A DNA stretch of 50,934 nucleotides. It comes from an uncultured Crocinitomix sp. Its GTDB lineage: Bacteria > Bacteroidota > Bacteroidia > Flavobacteriales_D > Crocinitomicaceae. A model generated the notes under the pieces. It saw only the letters and a list, made by a program, of their open reading frames with translations. It was not told the origin of the DNA and made no database searches. The position numbers and the translations under genes are program-made. The DNA lies in NCBI GenBank assembly GCA_937136425.1, contig CAKZON010000103.1, positions 1-50,934 of the forward strand. Direction: 5' to 3'. Shown here piece by piece: positions 35,705 through 44,293 of this stretch. How positions within the stretch are numbered: the first letter of the stretch is position 1; the number at the start of each line of letters is the position of its first letter.

Positions 35705-36598
35705 ATGAAACAATTCCTTCTTCTTATTACCCTTATAAGTGTTCAATTTAGCTTTAGCCAAGAATTTGCATTCAGATCACTTAATGCACTTCCAATAAGC
35801 AGTAATGCTGCTTTTACAGGAATCAGTTCTAACCCAAGGTTAAACTATGGTATAGGTGTTACCAATTTATGGTCAGACACGTATACTTTACAGAATTATG
35901 CTTCTTATGACCAGTCGGTTAAAGTTTTGCATGGAGGTGTTGGTGCAGAATTAATACACGGAACCATGTTAGGTTACCAAAACTCCAATACACAGTTCAA
36001 TTTGTCTTATAGTTTTCAGCAGAATCTTTCTGAAAATTTTTCGCTTTCAATAGGTACTCGGCTAGAATTATCTCAACATAGAATAAACGTGAATGAATTT
36101 TACGGTTTATCCAACTCAATAGATTCTATTCAAGTTACTAACCGTGCTAACTACGCTTTAAGCGCATTAGTATATTCAAAAAAGTTTTTCATTGGCGGAA
36201 TTTATGCTCCTTTTTCTTATCCAACTTATTGGGGAGAATTTGAAACTGTTAATACTTATTCAGGTATTATTGGCTACAGTCTAACTCCTTTTAAAAACAA
36301 AAACATCTCCATTTTAGGTGTTGTAAACTACAGTTACCAAGATGGTTTTCAAACATTAACCGCACAAGCAGCCTTTAATACTAAAAAAGTTTCATTTGGA
36401 AGCTCGGTTACTGCTCGTTCTTATTTTACAGTTTTTGCAGGTTATCAATTCGGACAATTCAATTTTAAAGCCGTAACAGGAATCAATAGCAGTCCGTTAA
36501 CTTCAGCTAAACAAACTAGTCAAGAGTTAATCATTCAATACAAATTACCTAGTCTCAATAATGCTGTTTCAAAACGATTTGATTTAAACCTTTTCTAA
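35705..36598 (+). CDS. PorP/SprF-like outer membrane protein
   Basis: This 297-residue protein has a signal peptide ending SFSQ and a body of alternating beta strands with many aromatic residues, consistent with an outer membrane barrel. Near the N-terminus, LNALPISSNAAFTGISSNPR resembles the 'NP' and 'AYAG' region of PorP/SprF proteins, and the following GIGVTNLWSDTYTLQ and GGVGAEL fit that family. SprF is needed in Flavobacterium johnsoniae for secretion of the type B T9SS protein SprB. Sequence divergence is considerable, so another small barrel family is possible. No type B protein is encoded next to it; the closest are in the sigma operon and protease gene 1, about 25 kb away. Confidence 0.62.
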   Translation: MKQFLLLITLISVQFSFSQEFAFRSLNALPISSNAAFTGISSNPRLNYGIGVTNLWSDTYTLQNYASYDQSVKVLHGGVGAELIHGTMLGYQNSNTQFNLSYSFQQNLSENFSLSIGTRLELSQHRINVNEFYGLSNSIDSIQVTNRANYALSALVYSKKFFIGGIYAPFSYPTYWGEFETVNTYSGIIGYSLTPFKNKNISILGVVNYSYQDGFQTLTAQAAFNTKKVSFGSSVTARSYFTVFAGYQFGQFNFKAVTGINSSPLTSAKQTSQELIIQYKLPSLNNAVSKRFDLNLF

Positions 36599-36649
36599 GT
36601 CCTTTTATTTTACAACATTCTAAATAACAAAGATTTAACAATATAAAAA

Positions 36650-36678
36650 TTGTAAGGATTCATAAAGCACTATATTTG
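36650..36678 (+). promoter_or_regulatory. promoter abutting the start of a secreted protein gene
   Basis: TTG at 36650-36652 and TATATTTG at 36671-36678 are 18 bases apart, a good Bacteroidota promoter. The ATG at 36683 follows after four bases, so the mRNA is probably leaderless or nearly so. Confidence 0.6.
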
Positions 36679-36682
36679 CTTC

Positions 36683-38179
36683 ATGAAAAAGTTAATCCAA
36701 CCTAAATTTTTCCTTATTTGTAGCATATTATTCTTATCCTCATTTGTTTTTGGACAAATTGATGTCAATGAATCTTACCGCTACGATTTCTTTGAAAAAA
36801 TTGGAAATAGCAATAACCTTACTTATACTATTAGCAGTTTACCGAAGGTTTTTGACAAAAAAATTCTTACAACGTATGACCTTAACGGGAAACATTTATC
36901 AACAATAGATGTACCATACAAGCAAATTCCTGAGCTGGAATCGTGCATTAGCGTTGGAAACAATACTGTGTTCTATTTTAGCTTTAGTTATACTAAGGAT
37001 ATTTTACTAATTGTACTGGATAGTAAAGGCCAGGAGGTTTCTAGAAAGACAATTGAATATTTGAAAGTATTTGGTACTGATTTGCTTCCTGCTGGAAATG
37101 ATAAGTTTTATTTAGTTGCTGGCGTTAAGAATAAGAAACAAGGAGTTTCGGTTGAATGTTTTAATTTAAATTTAGAGTCGCAGTGGAATTATTCTAAAAT
37201 TCCAGAAAAAAGCAAGTACTTCTATACCAACTCTGCAGTAAATACTAATGGAGATGTAGCCTTAATCTACAGTGTTAAAAGTGTTGATGATCACATTTTA
37301 TTTATTGATGCAAACGGAAATGAATTAGGTGATCAGCAAATTAATAAAGAAGGTTTGAAGCATTATGCACCTTATAAAATGCACTTTAAATCTCCAGATG
37401 AATTATTGGTATTTGCAGATTATGGAACTTTTAACGAAGATCCGCACATGACCACGCCAACTGGTTTAAGCATAAAGCATTTTAACAAAGTTGCAGAAGA
37501 AATTGGAAATCAAAATTTAGATTTTAATGTTGTTAGAGAACAATGGGGAAACCGCACAATTGATGGCCAATTGGTTGCTGAGCCTACTCCATCTCTCCGA
37601 GTGGTAGACATTCAAACAATAAATGGTAAAAGCACATTAATCGCAGAGAGTTATTATTTAACACAACGATCTGAAACTACGCGAGCGAATCCGCAAGCAC
37701 AGCCAACGACAGTTGTGTATAAAATGTTAACCATGTTGGATTTATACCTTTTGAATTTGGATAATTTATCTGAAAACATGGAGCGAATTTGGAAACCTGA
37801 ACGCACCATCTCTATAAAAGGAATAAAATATTATGACGCAACAGACTTTTGTGATTTATTAGAAGAAAAAGCCATGTTTGGTTATCAAGGTTTAACCGGA
37901 GGTCAAATTTTAATCAGAGGTTTTAGTCAAAATCATGAATATTTCAATACAATTCCATTTAACGTTAATTGGGAAGATGTAAGCACCAGAACCTATTTCG
38001 GATTACCATTAAGCGATTCTTATAACCCAAGAGGTTACATGCAAAATTTTGAACGCGCAAGTGGCATTGGTCCAATTCCAGGCATGGGGTTAAGCGGATT
38101 TATTAAAACAAATGATCGGCTTGTTTTATACCGATTTCATAGACCAACTGCTAATCTTCAATTTGCTGTAATAAAATAA
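36683..38179 (+). CDS. secreted protein of unknown function
   Basis: This 498-residue protein has a signal peptide ending SSFVFGQ, then a body of repeating short beta stretches with Gly-Asn-Asp turns, suggesting a beta-propeller. I see no catalytic motif and no T9SS sorting domain at the C-terminus, which ends RPTANLQFAVIK. It is followed after six bases by another large secreted protein gene of similar appearance, so the two form an operon. The ATG comes four bases after a perfect -7 box. Function is unknown. Confidence 0.75.
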   Translation: MKKLIQPKFFLICSILFLSSFVFGQIDVNESYRYDFFEKIGNSNNLTYTISSLPKVFDKKILTTYDLNGKHLSTIDVPYKQIPELESCISVGNNTVFYFSFSYTKDILLIVLDSKGQEVSRKTIEYLKVFGTDLLPAGNDKFYLVAGVKNKKQGVSVECFNLNLESQWNYSKIPEKSKYFYTNSAVNTNGDVALIYSVKSVDDHILFIDANGNELGDQQINKEGLKHYAPYKMHFKSPDELLVFADYGTFNEDPHMTTPTGLSIKHFNKVAEEIGNQNLDFNVVREQWGNRTIDGQLVAEPTPSLRVVDIQTINGKSTLIAESYYLTQRSETTRANPQAQPTTVVYKMLTMLDLYLLNLDNLSENMERIWKPERTISIKGIKYYDATDFCDLLEEKAMFGYQGLTGGQILIRGFSQNHEYFNTIPFNVNWEDVSTRTYFGLPLSDSYNPRGYMQNFERASGIGPIPGMGLSGFIKTNDRLVLYRFHRPTANLQFAVIK

Positions 38180-38185
38180 CCCATT

Positions 38186-39811
38186 ATGAAAAAACTATTT
38201 TTATTTCTAACAGTGCATTTATTGGCGGTAAACCTTTGCACGGCGCAAGATCCTACTGAATTCCCATATTTAAATTCAAGCCAAGTTGTAGGTATCTATA
38301 ATACGGGTGATGCAGCTATAGCATTATCATTAATTGAGTATAGGACAATTGATAATAAAGACGTTTATCTTGTATCTTATTTAGATGATACGCAAAGCCA
38401 ACTAGAGGTATTTGCCACACGCGGGAGCAGATTTATTGGAGCTTCCAGTTCAAATGGTACTACTTATTTTGTATTTGAACATAAACAACTTCGAAACATT
38501 CAAATTGTAAGGCTAAACCAAAATCGACAATTAGAATATGGAGAGTTTAGCAGAAAAGAGGCCTTAGATTTTCATGGCAATGCCATTGGAATTGAAACCA
38601 ATCAAGCAGGACAATTATTTATTTTGAGTAATTATACCGTATTAGGTACAGATGAAAAAGGTAATTCGATTGTAGTTGAACGTGGTAGTGAAATTTTAAG
38701 TTATGATGCTGCTCTAGTTCAAACGGGAAACTATCGTTTAGAAGGCATTGGAAGTTTTATTGCTGCCAATCCAATTGAAGAAGGAATTGTTGTTAGTTAT
38801 GAAACGAGAGTGCCTAATGAGAAAAAATACAACCTCGAACTCTTTATTTTTGACAATGCATTAACCTTAAAAGGAAAACATTTATTGACAGATAATGGCT
38901 CATTCTTTCCTTCAGAAATAATCTCACATAATAATCAAATCATAATGGCAGGTTATGATATGAAGAATACCATTTTTGATAGTGAAAAAACAGAAGGTCT
39001 TTTTGTACGCATATTAAATATGGATGGATCAGTACAAAATACAAGTCAATACAGCTGGGATTTATTAAAAACTGAATTAAAAAATAGCGGTCGTGGAGAT
39101 TTTATTTTTAACGGTAAAAAAACTATTCTCGTTGAAAAAATCATTCCTTCAGATGGTGGTTTTCAATTAATTTGCGAAAGTTATTCTAGTAATTCTGGAG
39201 TAACAGCAGGTGAAGTTTTATTAGGTGAGTCTGGCGATAAACGAAATGTTATTTCAGTATTTGATTTTGTCATTTTTGATACCAATTCAAATGGGGAATT
39301 AACCAGCGTTAAAATTTTAGAAAAAGAACCAATGAACATTGAAGTACAAGGCAGAACGGGGTCTTTACGTGGATTGGCTTTAGAAAATCAACTCAAGCGT
39401 TATAAAGCATTTCCTTTTCAAAGTGTAGCGAACAATAAAATTACTTTTATTAACTACCGAAACAAGCAAGGAACTTTGGCAGAAATGAACATGACAACAG
39501 GTGAAATAACCAATGGTGCATCTATTATTCTTGAGCCTGTGATTGTGGAAGAGGTTACCTTAGCAGATGAACGAATTGCTGATAGCAAAGTATTAACTAA
39601 GCTTGATAACATACAGGAAAAATCGAATAATTTGGATGCTAAATTAAACCGCTTTGGTCAAAAATTAGAGTATGGTCTTGAAAAAATTGATTTTGTTTTT
39701 AACCCATCTGTTAAATGGGACTTGGGTTGGCATACATTAAACAATGGAAAAACTATTGTTTACCTCTACTACCCTTCTCGTTACAGCATTTACTATGCGC
39801 CTCTCAATTAA
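38186..39811 (+). CDS. secreted protein of unknown function
   Basis: This 541-residue protein has a signal peptide ending CTAQ and a beta-rich body like that of its upstream neighbour, with repeated short strands and polar turns that suggest a propeller. A segment near 475-500 (DKVL..LDNIQEKSNNLDAKLN type pattern) is helical and charged and may form a short coiled coil. There is no sorting domain; the protein ends SIYYAPLN. I recognise no family. It belongs to the operon starting at 36683. Confidence 0.74.
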   Translation: MKKLFLFLTVHLLAVNLCTAQDPTEFPYLNSSQVVGIYNTGDAAIALSLIEYRTIDNKDVYLVSYLDDTQSQLEVFATRGSRFIGASSSNGTTYFVFEHKQLRNIQIVRLNQNRQLEYGEFSRKEALDFHGNAIGIETNQAGQLFILSNYTVLGTDEKGNSIVVERGSEILSYDAALVQTGNYRLEGIGSFIAANPIEEGIVVSYETRVPNEKKYNLELFIFDNALTLKGKHLLTDNGSFFPSEIISHNNQIIMAGYDMKNTIFDSEKTEGLFVRILNMDGSVQNTSQYSWDLLKTELKNSGRGDFIFNGKKTILVEKIIPSDGGFQLICESYSSNSGVTAGEVLLGESGDKRNVISVFDFVIFDTNSNGELTSVKILEKEPMNIEVQGRTGSLRGLALENQLKRYKAFPFQSVANNKITFINYRNKQGTLAEMNMTTGEITNGASIILEPVIVEEVTLADERIADSKVLTKLDNIQEKSNNLDAKLNRFGQKLEYGLEKIDFVFNPSVKWDLGWHTLNNGKTIVYLYYPSRYSIYYAPLN

Positions 39812-39839
39812 TATTATCATTTTCTAATTTAGAAAAGGT

Positions 39840-39847
39840 TATTTTTG
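39840..39847 (+). promoter_or_regulatory. -7 box abutting a small membrane protein gene
   Basis: TATTTTTG is a perfect TAnnTTTG with only four bases to the ATG at 39852, another probable leaderless arrangement. The -33 element is not clear. Confidence 0.5.
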
Positions 39848-39851
39848 GTAT

Positions 39852-40199
39852 ATGTTCGGTGTACTCTTTCTATTCTTGTTTGGAATTATTATAGTAACGG
39901 CAGGCTTACTATTTAGTATTCTTGCTTACACCAGAAAGGTTGAAGCCTTTTTTTGGATTGGAGCGATCTGCACAGGTTTTATAACAATTGGGGTAATCTG
40001 GAATATTGAACATTATTTCTATGGAATTTCTGTAAGTCAAGATCCAATGTCTTTTATGATTATTGCAGCGTGGTTAGTTTCAGTAATTTTTCTAATAATG
40101 AGCAAAACCAACAAAAAACCAGCTGATGACAATGTTACAGATGCTTTTTTAGATGAAATAATCAATGCTGAAGATGAAGAATGGGATCCGGAATCGTAA
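39852..40199 (+). CDS. small membrane protein of unknown function
   Basis: This 115-residue protein has three predicted membrane helices (about 3-24, 33-50, 64-82) and a hydrophilic acidic tail (TDAFLDEIINAEDEEWDPES). I do not recognise a family. The gene starts right after a -7 box and ends immediately before the CTAGT repeat that also holds the stop codon of the convergent gene. Confidence 0.72.
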   Translation: MFGVLFLFLFGIIIVTAGLLFSILAYTRKVEAFFWIGAICTGFITIGVIWNIEHYFYGISVSQDPMSFMIIAAWLVSVIFLIMSKTNKKPADDNVTDAFLDEIINAEDEEWDPES

Positions 40200-40200
40200 C

Positions 40201-40225
40201 CTAGTCTAGTCTAGTCTAGTCTAGT
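40201..40225. repeat. tandem pentanucleotide repeat, five CTAGT units
   Basis: Five perfect copies of CTAGT lie between the convergent genes ending at 40199 and 40216. Because the unit is five bases, TAG appears in all three frames on the plus strand and also on the minus strand. The minus-strand gene takes its last codons (Leu-Asp) and stop from it. Confidence 0.95.
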
Positions 40226-41067
40226 ATCAATCGATTTGTAGATTTTATTTCAATTCCAGTTATACCATTAACTTTTAAGGCTGTAGCTAACTCCTTGGAG
40301 GCATATATTTCTTGCGTCATTTTGGAAAACATGAATATGCTCAAACTAGTGTCTAAATTATTTATGAATAATTGTTTTACATCTACCATCTCCATCTTAT
40401 CATCTATCCCGTCTTTCCAACGATCATATTTATCTGCTTTATAATTCAAATATTCCTGATTTGAAGCAAATTGAATTACAGAATCAGATTCTGTTGGAGA
40501 AAGTCCGGTAAAACTTACAAACTCCGATTTCTCAAAATTTATATACTCATCCGCATCAAGATCTGCGATCAATTGTAAATAAAAGTAAGTTCGACTCTCA
40601 CCTTTTAAATCATCAACAATGCATGGGTAAAATTTGTGTTTACCCAAATTAAACGCTTCAAATATTTTTTTTGCTTTAGGAGACATTAACAATCCTACAG
40701 CAGAGATGCTGGTACTCATTACATCTGTAAACTTAGCATTGGGTTCTAATTCAAAAACTCCCATTTCAAAAGAAGAATCTGGAAAACTATGAAAATCAAA
40801 TGCGTAATGTGTCTCCCCTATTGAGTTTGCTTGAGGCCAAACATTGCCTGTTATTTTGGGGCTGACCATTGTTTCTAGCGAAAAAAACTCCCCATCATTA
40901 GTTTGCTCATCAAACAACGCATCCTCTTCGCTCTGCAAAGCACCTGCCAATGAGTCTAAAAAGTTAAATTCTTGTTTTTCGCTTTCCTTATCAGTAATTG
41001 TGTTTTCAGAATCAATTGTACAAGCCAAAAATGACAATATAAAAAACGAATAAATGACTTTTTTCAC
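40216..41067 (-). CDS. Imm11-like (DUF1629) lipoprotein
   Basis: This 283-residue protein has a lipoprotein signal ending LSFLACTIDSE. Residues from about 85 on resemble the Imm11/DUF1629 immunity protein family: FDFHSFPDSSFEMGVFELEP, GLLMSPKAKKIFEAFNLG, HKFYPCIV, a run with INFEKSEF, and a C-terminal YASKELATALKVNGITGIE. Imm11 proteins usually protect against nuclease or deaminase toxins and are cytoplasmic; an envelope-anchored form is unusual and may have another role. No toxin gene is next to it. The last two codons and stop fall inside the CTAGT repeat. Family assignment is by pattern recognition only. Confidence 0.6.
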   Translation of the reverse strand: MKKVIYSFFILSFLACTIDSENTITDKESEKQEFNFLDSLAGALQSEEDALFDEQTNDGEFFSLETMVSPKITGNVWPQANSIGETHYAFDFHSFPDSSFEMGVFELEPNAKFTDVMSTSISAVGLLMSPKAKKIFEAFNLGKHKFYPCIVDDLKGESRTYFYLQLIADLDADEYINFEKSEFVSFTGLSPTESDSVIQFASNQEYLNYKADKYDRWKDGIDDKMEMVDVKQLFINNLDTSLSIFMFSKMTQEIYASKELATALKVNGITGIEIKSTNRLILD

Positions 41068-41080
41068 AACATACAGAAAT

Positions 41081-42004
41081 CTACAACACCTCTATCTTAC
41101 CCTTTTTAAATTCACTGATTTTACGGAATACTAGGAATAACCCAAATAAGACTAAAGGCAAACTAAGCATTTGTCCCATATTTATACCGTAGCTAGCTAA
41201 TAGACCTGCATCATCAGAACCTCCTTGGCTTTCCTTCAAATACTCAATAAAGAACCTTGCACTAAATAGTAAGACGAAAAAAGTACCTAGTAAAAAACCT
41301 TTTAACTGAGAAGCATTCGATTTCCAGTACAACCACATTAATACTCCAAAAATTACGAGATAGCATAACGCCTCATATAATTGTGCAGGATATCTATTTG
41401 GAACCTGCTCTAAAACGTACGCCAAACTAGGATCATTCGCAATCTTGCTATAAGCATCATGCAATGAATTCGTATTTGCTAATCTTACTGCTTCTGAACT
41501 GTGAATATCATGTCTTAAAAATTTAAACCCAAAATCAGTTCCAGTTGCTTTTCCTACAATTTCATGATTGAACAAATTCCCTAACCGAATAAAAAATGCT
41601 GCCAATGCCGCCGGAACAACTAATCGATCCAGAATATAAAGTATCGATTTTTTAGTTACAAAACGAGAAAGTAAATAAGCTGCAATAATAATACCTATTG
41701 TACCTCCATGACTTGCTAAACCGCCTTCCCAAATTTTTAAAATATCAATAGGGTTGTCCTTATAATCAGCCCAATCGTAGAAAAAAACATGCCCGAATCG
41801 CGCGCCTAAAACACCACCAACAACGCAATAAAGTAACACTTTATCCATCCATTCTTGTGGGGCTTTTTCAAACTTTAACATACGATCCATTATCCGGTAT
41901 CCTACCAAAAATCCTAATGCCCACATGATACCATACCAAACAGGCATACTCCATGATGGGACAACACGCGGCTCAAAATTCCAGACAATTTCTAATATAT
42001 TCAC
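41081..42004 (-). CDS. lgt: prolipoprotein diacylglyceryl transferase
   Basis: Lgt attaches diacylglycerol to the lipobox cysteine of prelipoproteins at the inner membrane, the first step of lipoprotein maturation. Conserved features are PVWYGIMWALGFLVG, the HGG motif in GGLASHGGTIGIIIAA, RLGNLFNHEIVGK, YPAQLYEALC and RFFIEYLKE, together with about seven membrane helices. I prefer the GTG at 42004, which gives the usual N-terminus before WNFEPRVVP; an ATG at 42082 in the same frame would add 26 residues that do not look family-like. The gene is divergent from serC. Several lipoprotein substrates are encoded in this window. Confidence 0.94.
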   Translation of the reverse strand: MNILEIVWNFEPRVVPSWSMPVWYGIMWALGFLVGYRIMDRMLKFEKAPQEWMDKVLLYCVVGGVLGARFGHVFFYDWADYKDNPIDILKIWEGGLASHGGTIGIIIAAYLLSRFVTKKSILYILDRLVVPAALAAFFIRLGNLFNHEIVGKATGTDFGFKFLRHDIHSSEAVRLANTNSLHDAYSKIANDPSLAYVLEQVPNRYPAQLYEALCYLVIFGVLMWLYWKSNASQLKGFLLGTFFVLLFSARFFIEYLKESQGGSDDAGLLASYGINMGQMLSLPLVLFGLFLVFRKISEFKKGKIEVL

Positions 42005-42144
42005 AATAATTTTTTTGACTAATTTAACGATAATCTCAAGACGATTTAAAATTGTTGAAAAACCGTTAATGATTAATTTCAAAATTCACTCATTTTTCAC
42101 TTAAAAAGCATGACATTTGCAATGAATTCTTATAAAAGAAAAAC

Positions 42145-43215
42145 ATGTCAAAAAAACTTAATTTCGGCGCAGGCCCATGCATCTTGCCGCAAGAAGTATT
42201 TGAAGAAGCTTCAAAAGCAGTTTTAAACTTTAATGGACTTTCTATTTTAGAAATTTCTCACCGTAGCCCAGAATTTGTTGCGGTAATGGATGAAGCACGT
42301 GCATTGGTTAAAGAACTATTGAATGTGCCTGACGGATATACGGTATTATTTTTACAAGGTGGTGCAAGCCTTGGATTTTTAATAACGGCAATGAACATGT
42401 CTGGCGCACAGAAAAAAGCTGGATATGTAAATACTGGAGCATGGTCTAATAAAGCAATTAAAGAGGGTAAAAATGCTGGATTAGAAGTTATTGAAGTGGC
42501 AAGTTCTAAAGATCAAAATTTCAACTACATACCTAAAGGTTTTGCAGCTGATGGTTATGACTTTTTGCATTTAACTTCAAACAACACCATTTTTGGTACC
42601 CAAATGCACTCTTTTCCATCAACAAATTCTCCGCTTGTTTGCGACATGTCTTCTGATATTTTTTCAAAAACAATTAATGTTGCTGATTTTGACATTATTT
42701 ATGCTGGAGCTCAAAAGAATTTAGGCCCCGCAGGTACTGCTTTGTACATTGTTAAAGAGTCTATCTTAGGACAATCTACTCATGACGGTATTCCAACATA
42801 TTTGGATTTAAACACCCATCACGGAAAGGACTCAATGTTCAATACTCCCCCGGTATTTTCAGTATATGTTTCTATGCTAAACTTACGTCATTTAAAGAAA
42901 AACGGTGGAGTTAGTGAAATGGAGAAAAGGAATCAAGCCAAAGCAGACTTATTATATAATGAAATTGATAATAATCCGCTATTTGAAGGCACTGCTGCAG
43001 TTGAAGATAGATCAAATATGAATGTCACGTTTGTATTGAAGGATGAATCATTAACTGAAGCTTTTAATAAAGCTTGGAATGATGCAGGAATCGTAGGATT
43101 AAAAGGACATAGAAGCGTTGGAGGCTTTAGAGCATCAATGTATAATGCATTAGAAATTGACGCTGTAAAAGTGTTAGTGCAAGTCATGAGTGATTTTGCC
43201 GCACAGCAGGCATAA
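42145..43215 (+). CDS. serC: phosphoserine aminotransferase
   Basis: SerC converts 3-phosphohydroxypyruvate and glutamate to phosphoserine in serine synthesis, and also acts in pyridoxal phosphate synthesis. The 356-residue length fits. The sequence starts KLNFGAGPCILPQEVFEEAS, then ISHRSPEF, FLQGGASLGF, and the PLP-lysine motif YAGAQKNLGPAGTALY, with the C-terminal GLKGHRSVGGFRASMYNAL. It is followed by serA 46 bases downstream in the same direction, so the two early serine-pathway steps are probably in one operon. Confidence 0.97.
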   Translation: MSKKLNFGAGPCILPQEVFEEASKAVLNFNGLSILEISHRSPEFVAVMDEARALVKELLNVPDGYTVLFLQGGASLGFLITAMNMSGAQKKAGYVNTGAWSNKAIKEGKNAGLEVIEVASSKDQNFNYIPKGFAADGYDFLHLTSNNTIFGTQMHSFPSTNSPLVCDMSSDIFSKTINVADFDIIYAGAQKNLGPAGTALYIVKESILGQSTHDGIPTYLDLNTHHGKDSMFNTPPVFSVYVSMLNLRHLKKNGGVSEMEKRNQAKADLLYNEIDNNPLFEGTAAVEDRSNMNVTFVLKDESLTEAFNKAWNDAGIVGLKGHRSVGGFRASMYNALEIDAVKVLVQVMSDFAAQQA

Positions 43216-43261
43216 TATAAATTTACATCTTCCCTACCGGAAGAAAAAACACGATAAAAAA

Positions 43262-44221
43262 ATGAAAATTTTAGCAAACGACGGCATATCACCAGAAGGA
43301 GTTGCAGCTTTAGAAAAAAGCGGATTCGAAGTGAGTACCGTAAATGTTCCTCAAGATCAACTAATCAATGCTATCAACACGGAGAATTATGTTGGTGTAT
43401 TGGTTAGAAGCGCTACTACTGTTCGTGCAGAAGTAGTTGATTCGTGTCCTGGTTTAAAATTAATTGGGCGTGGTGGCGTAGGAATGGATAATATAGATGT
43501 AGATTATGCGCGCTCTAAAGGACTACATGTAATCAATACCCCAGGTGCATCTTCTCAATCTGTTGCTGAAATGGTAATGGGTAGTTTATTTGCACTTTCA
43601 AGATCGTTGCATGATTCTTACCACCAAATGCCAACATCTGGCGATACTGATTTTAAAATATTAAAGAAGAAGTATGGTAAAGGGCAAGAACTTCGCGGTA
43701 AAACTATTGGTATTGTTGGATTTGGAAGAATTGGACAATCATTAGCCTCTTATGCATTAGGAGTGGGAATGGAAGTTCGTGCAATTGATATGCAGGTTAA
43801 TCCAGTTGAAATTCCTTTAGCAATTAAAGGTGTTGGAAATTTAAAAGTAACCCTTACCCCAACCAATAACTTAGCGGACATTATTGGCGAATTAGACTAT
43901 ATTTCATTACATGTTCCTAAACAAAGTAATGGTGCAGCAGTAATTAATGTTGACCTAATTGAAAAAATGAAAGATGGCGCAATTATCGTAAATGCGGCAA
44001 GAGGTGGTGTTATTGATGAAGACGCGTTATTGCGTGGTTTGGCTTCAGGCAAAATTAGAGCTGCTGGATTAGATGTTTTTGAAAACGAACCCAACCCGCG
44101 AAAAGATTTATTAGTAAATGAAAAAATTGCTGCAACACCACACATAGGAGCTGCAACAACTGAAGCACAAACAAGAATTGGTTTAGAACTAGCTGAGCAA
44201 ATCGCTCATTTATTGGGATAA
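43262..44221 (+). CDS. serA: D-3-phosphoglycerate dehydrogenase (short form without ACT domain)
   Basis: SerA oxidises 3-phosphoglycerate with NAD, the first step of serine synthesis. The protein has 319 residues from the ATG at 43262; an upstream TTG in frame would overlap serC. The NAD motif is GFGRIG at 153-158, and the catalytic residues are Arg247 (NAARGGV), Glu276 (FENEP) and His294 (PHIGAAT). It stops just after the catalytic core and lacks the C-terminal ACT domain that gives serine feedback inhibition in E. coli SerA, so regulation by serine would need another route. A close paralogous 2-hydroxyacid dehydrogenase is possible, but the serC neighbour favours SerA. Confidence 0.93.
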   Translation: MKILANDGISPEGVAALEKSGFEVSTVNVPQDQLINAINTENYVGVLVRSATTVRAEVVDSCPGLKLIGRGGVGMDNIDVDYARSKGLHVINTPGASSQSVAEMVMGSLFALSRSLHDSYHQMPTSGDTDFKILKKKYGKGQELRGKTIGIVGFGRIGQSLASYALGVGMEVRAIDMQVNPVEIPLAIKGVGNLKVTLTPTNNLADIIGELDYISLHVPKQSNGAAVINVDLIEKMKDGAIIVNAARGGVIDEDALLRGLASGKIRAAGLDVFENEPNPRKDLLVNEKIAATPHIGAATTEAQTRIGLELAEQIAHLLG

Positions 44222-44293
44222 ACTCATAAGATTAATATAATAAAACGAACTGCGCTCCAAAACAAATGGAGAGCGTCTTAAATAAAAAATATA

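Noticed and set aside
44253..44276. Imperfect hairpin between serA and rpe
   Set aside because: The stem has a G-A mismatch and no T-run follows, so it is not a convincing terminator.
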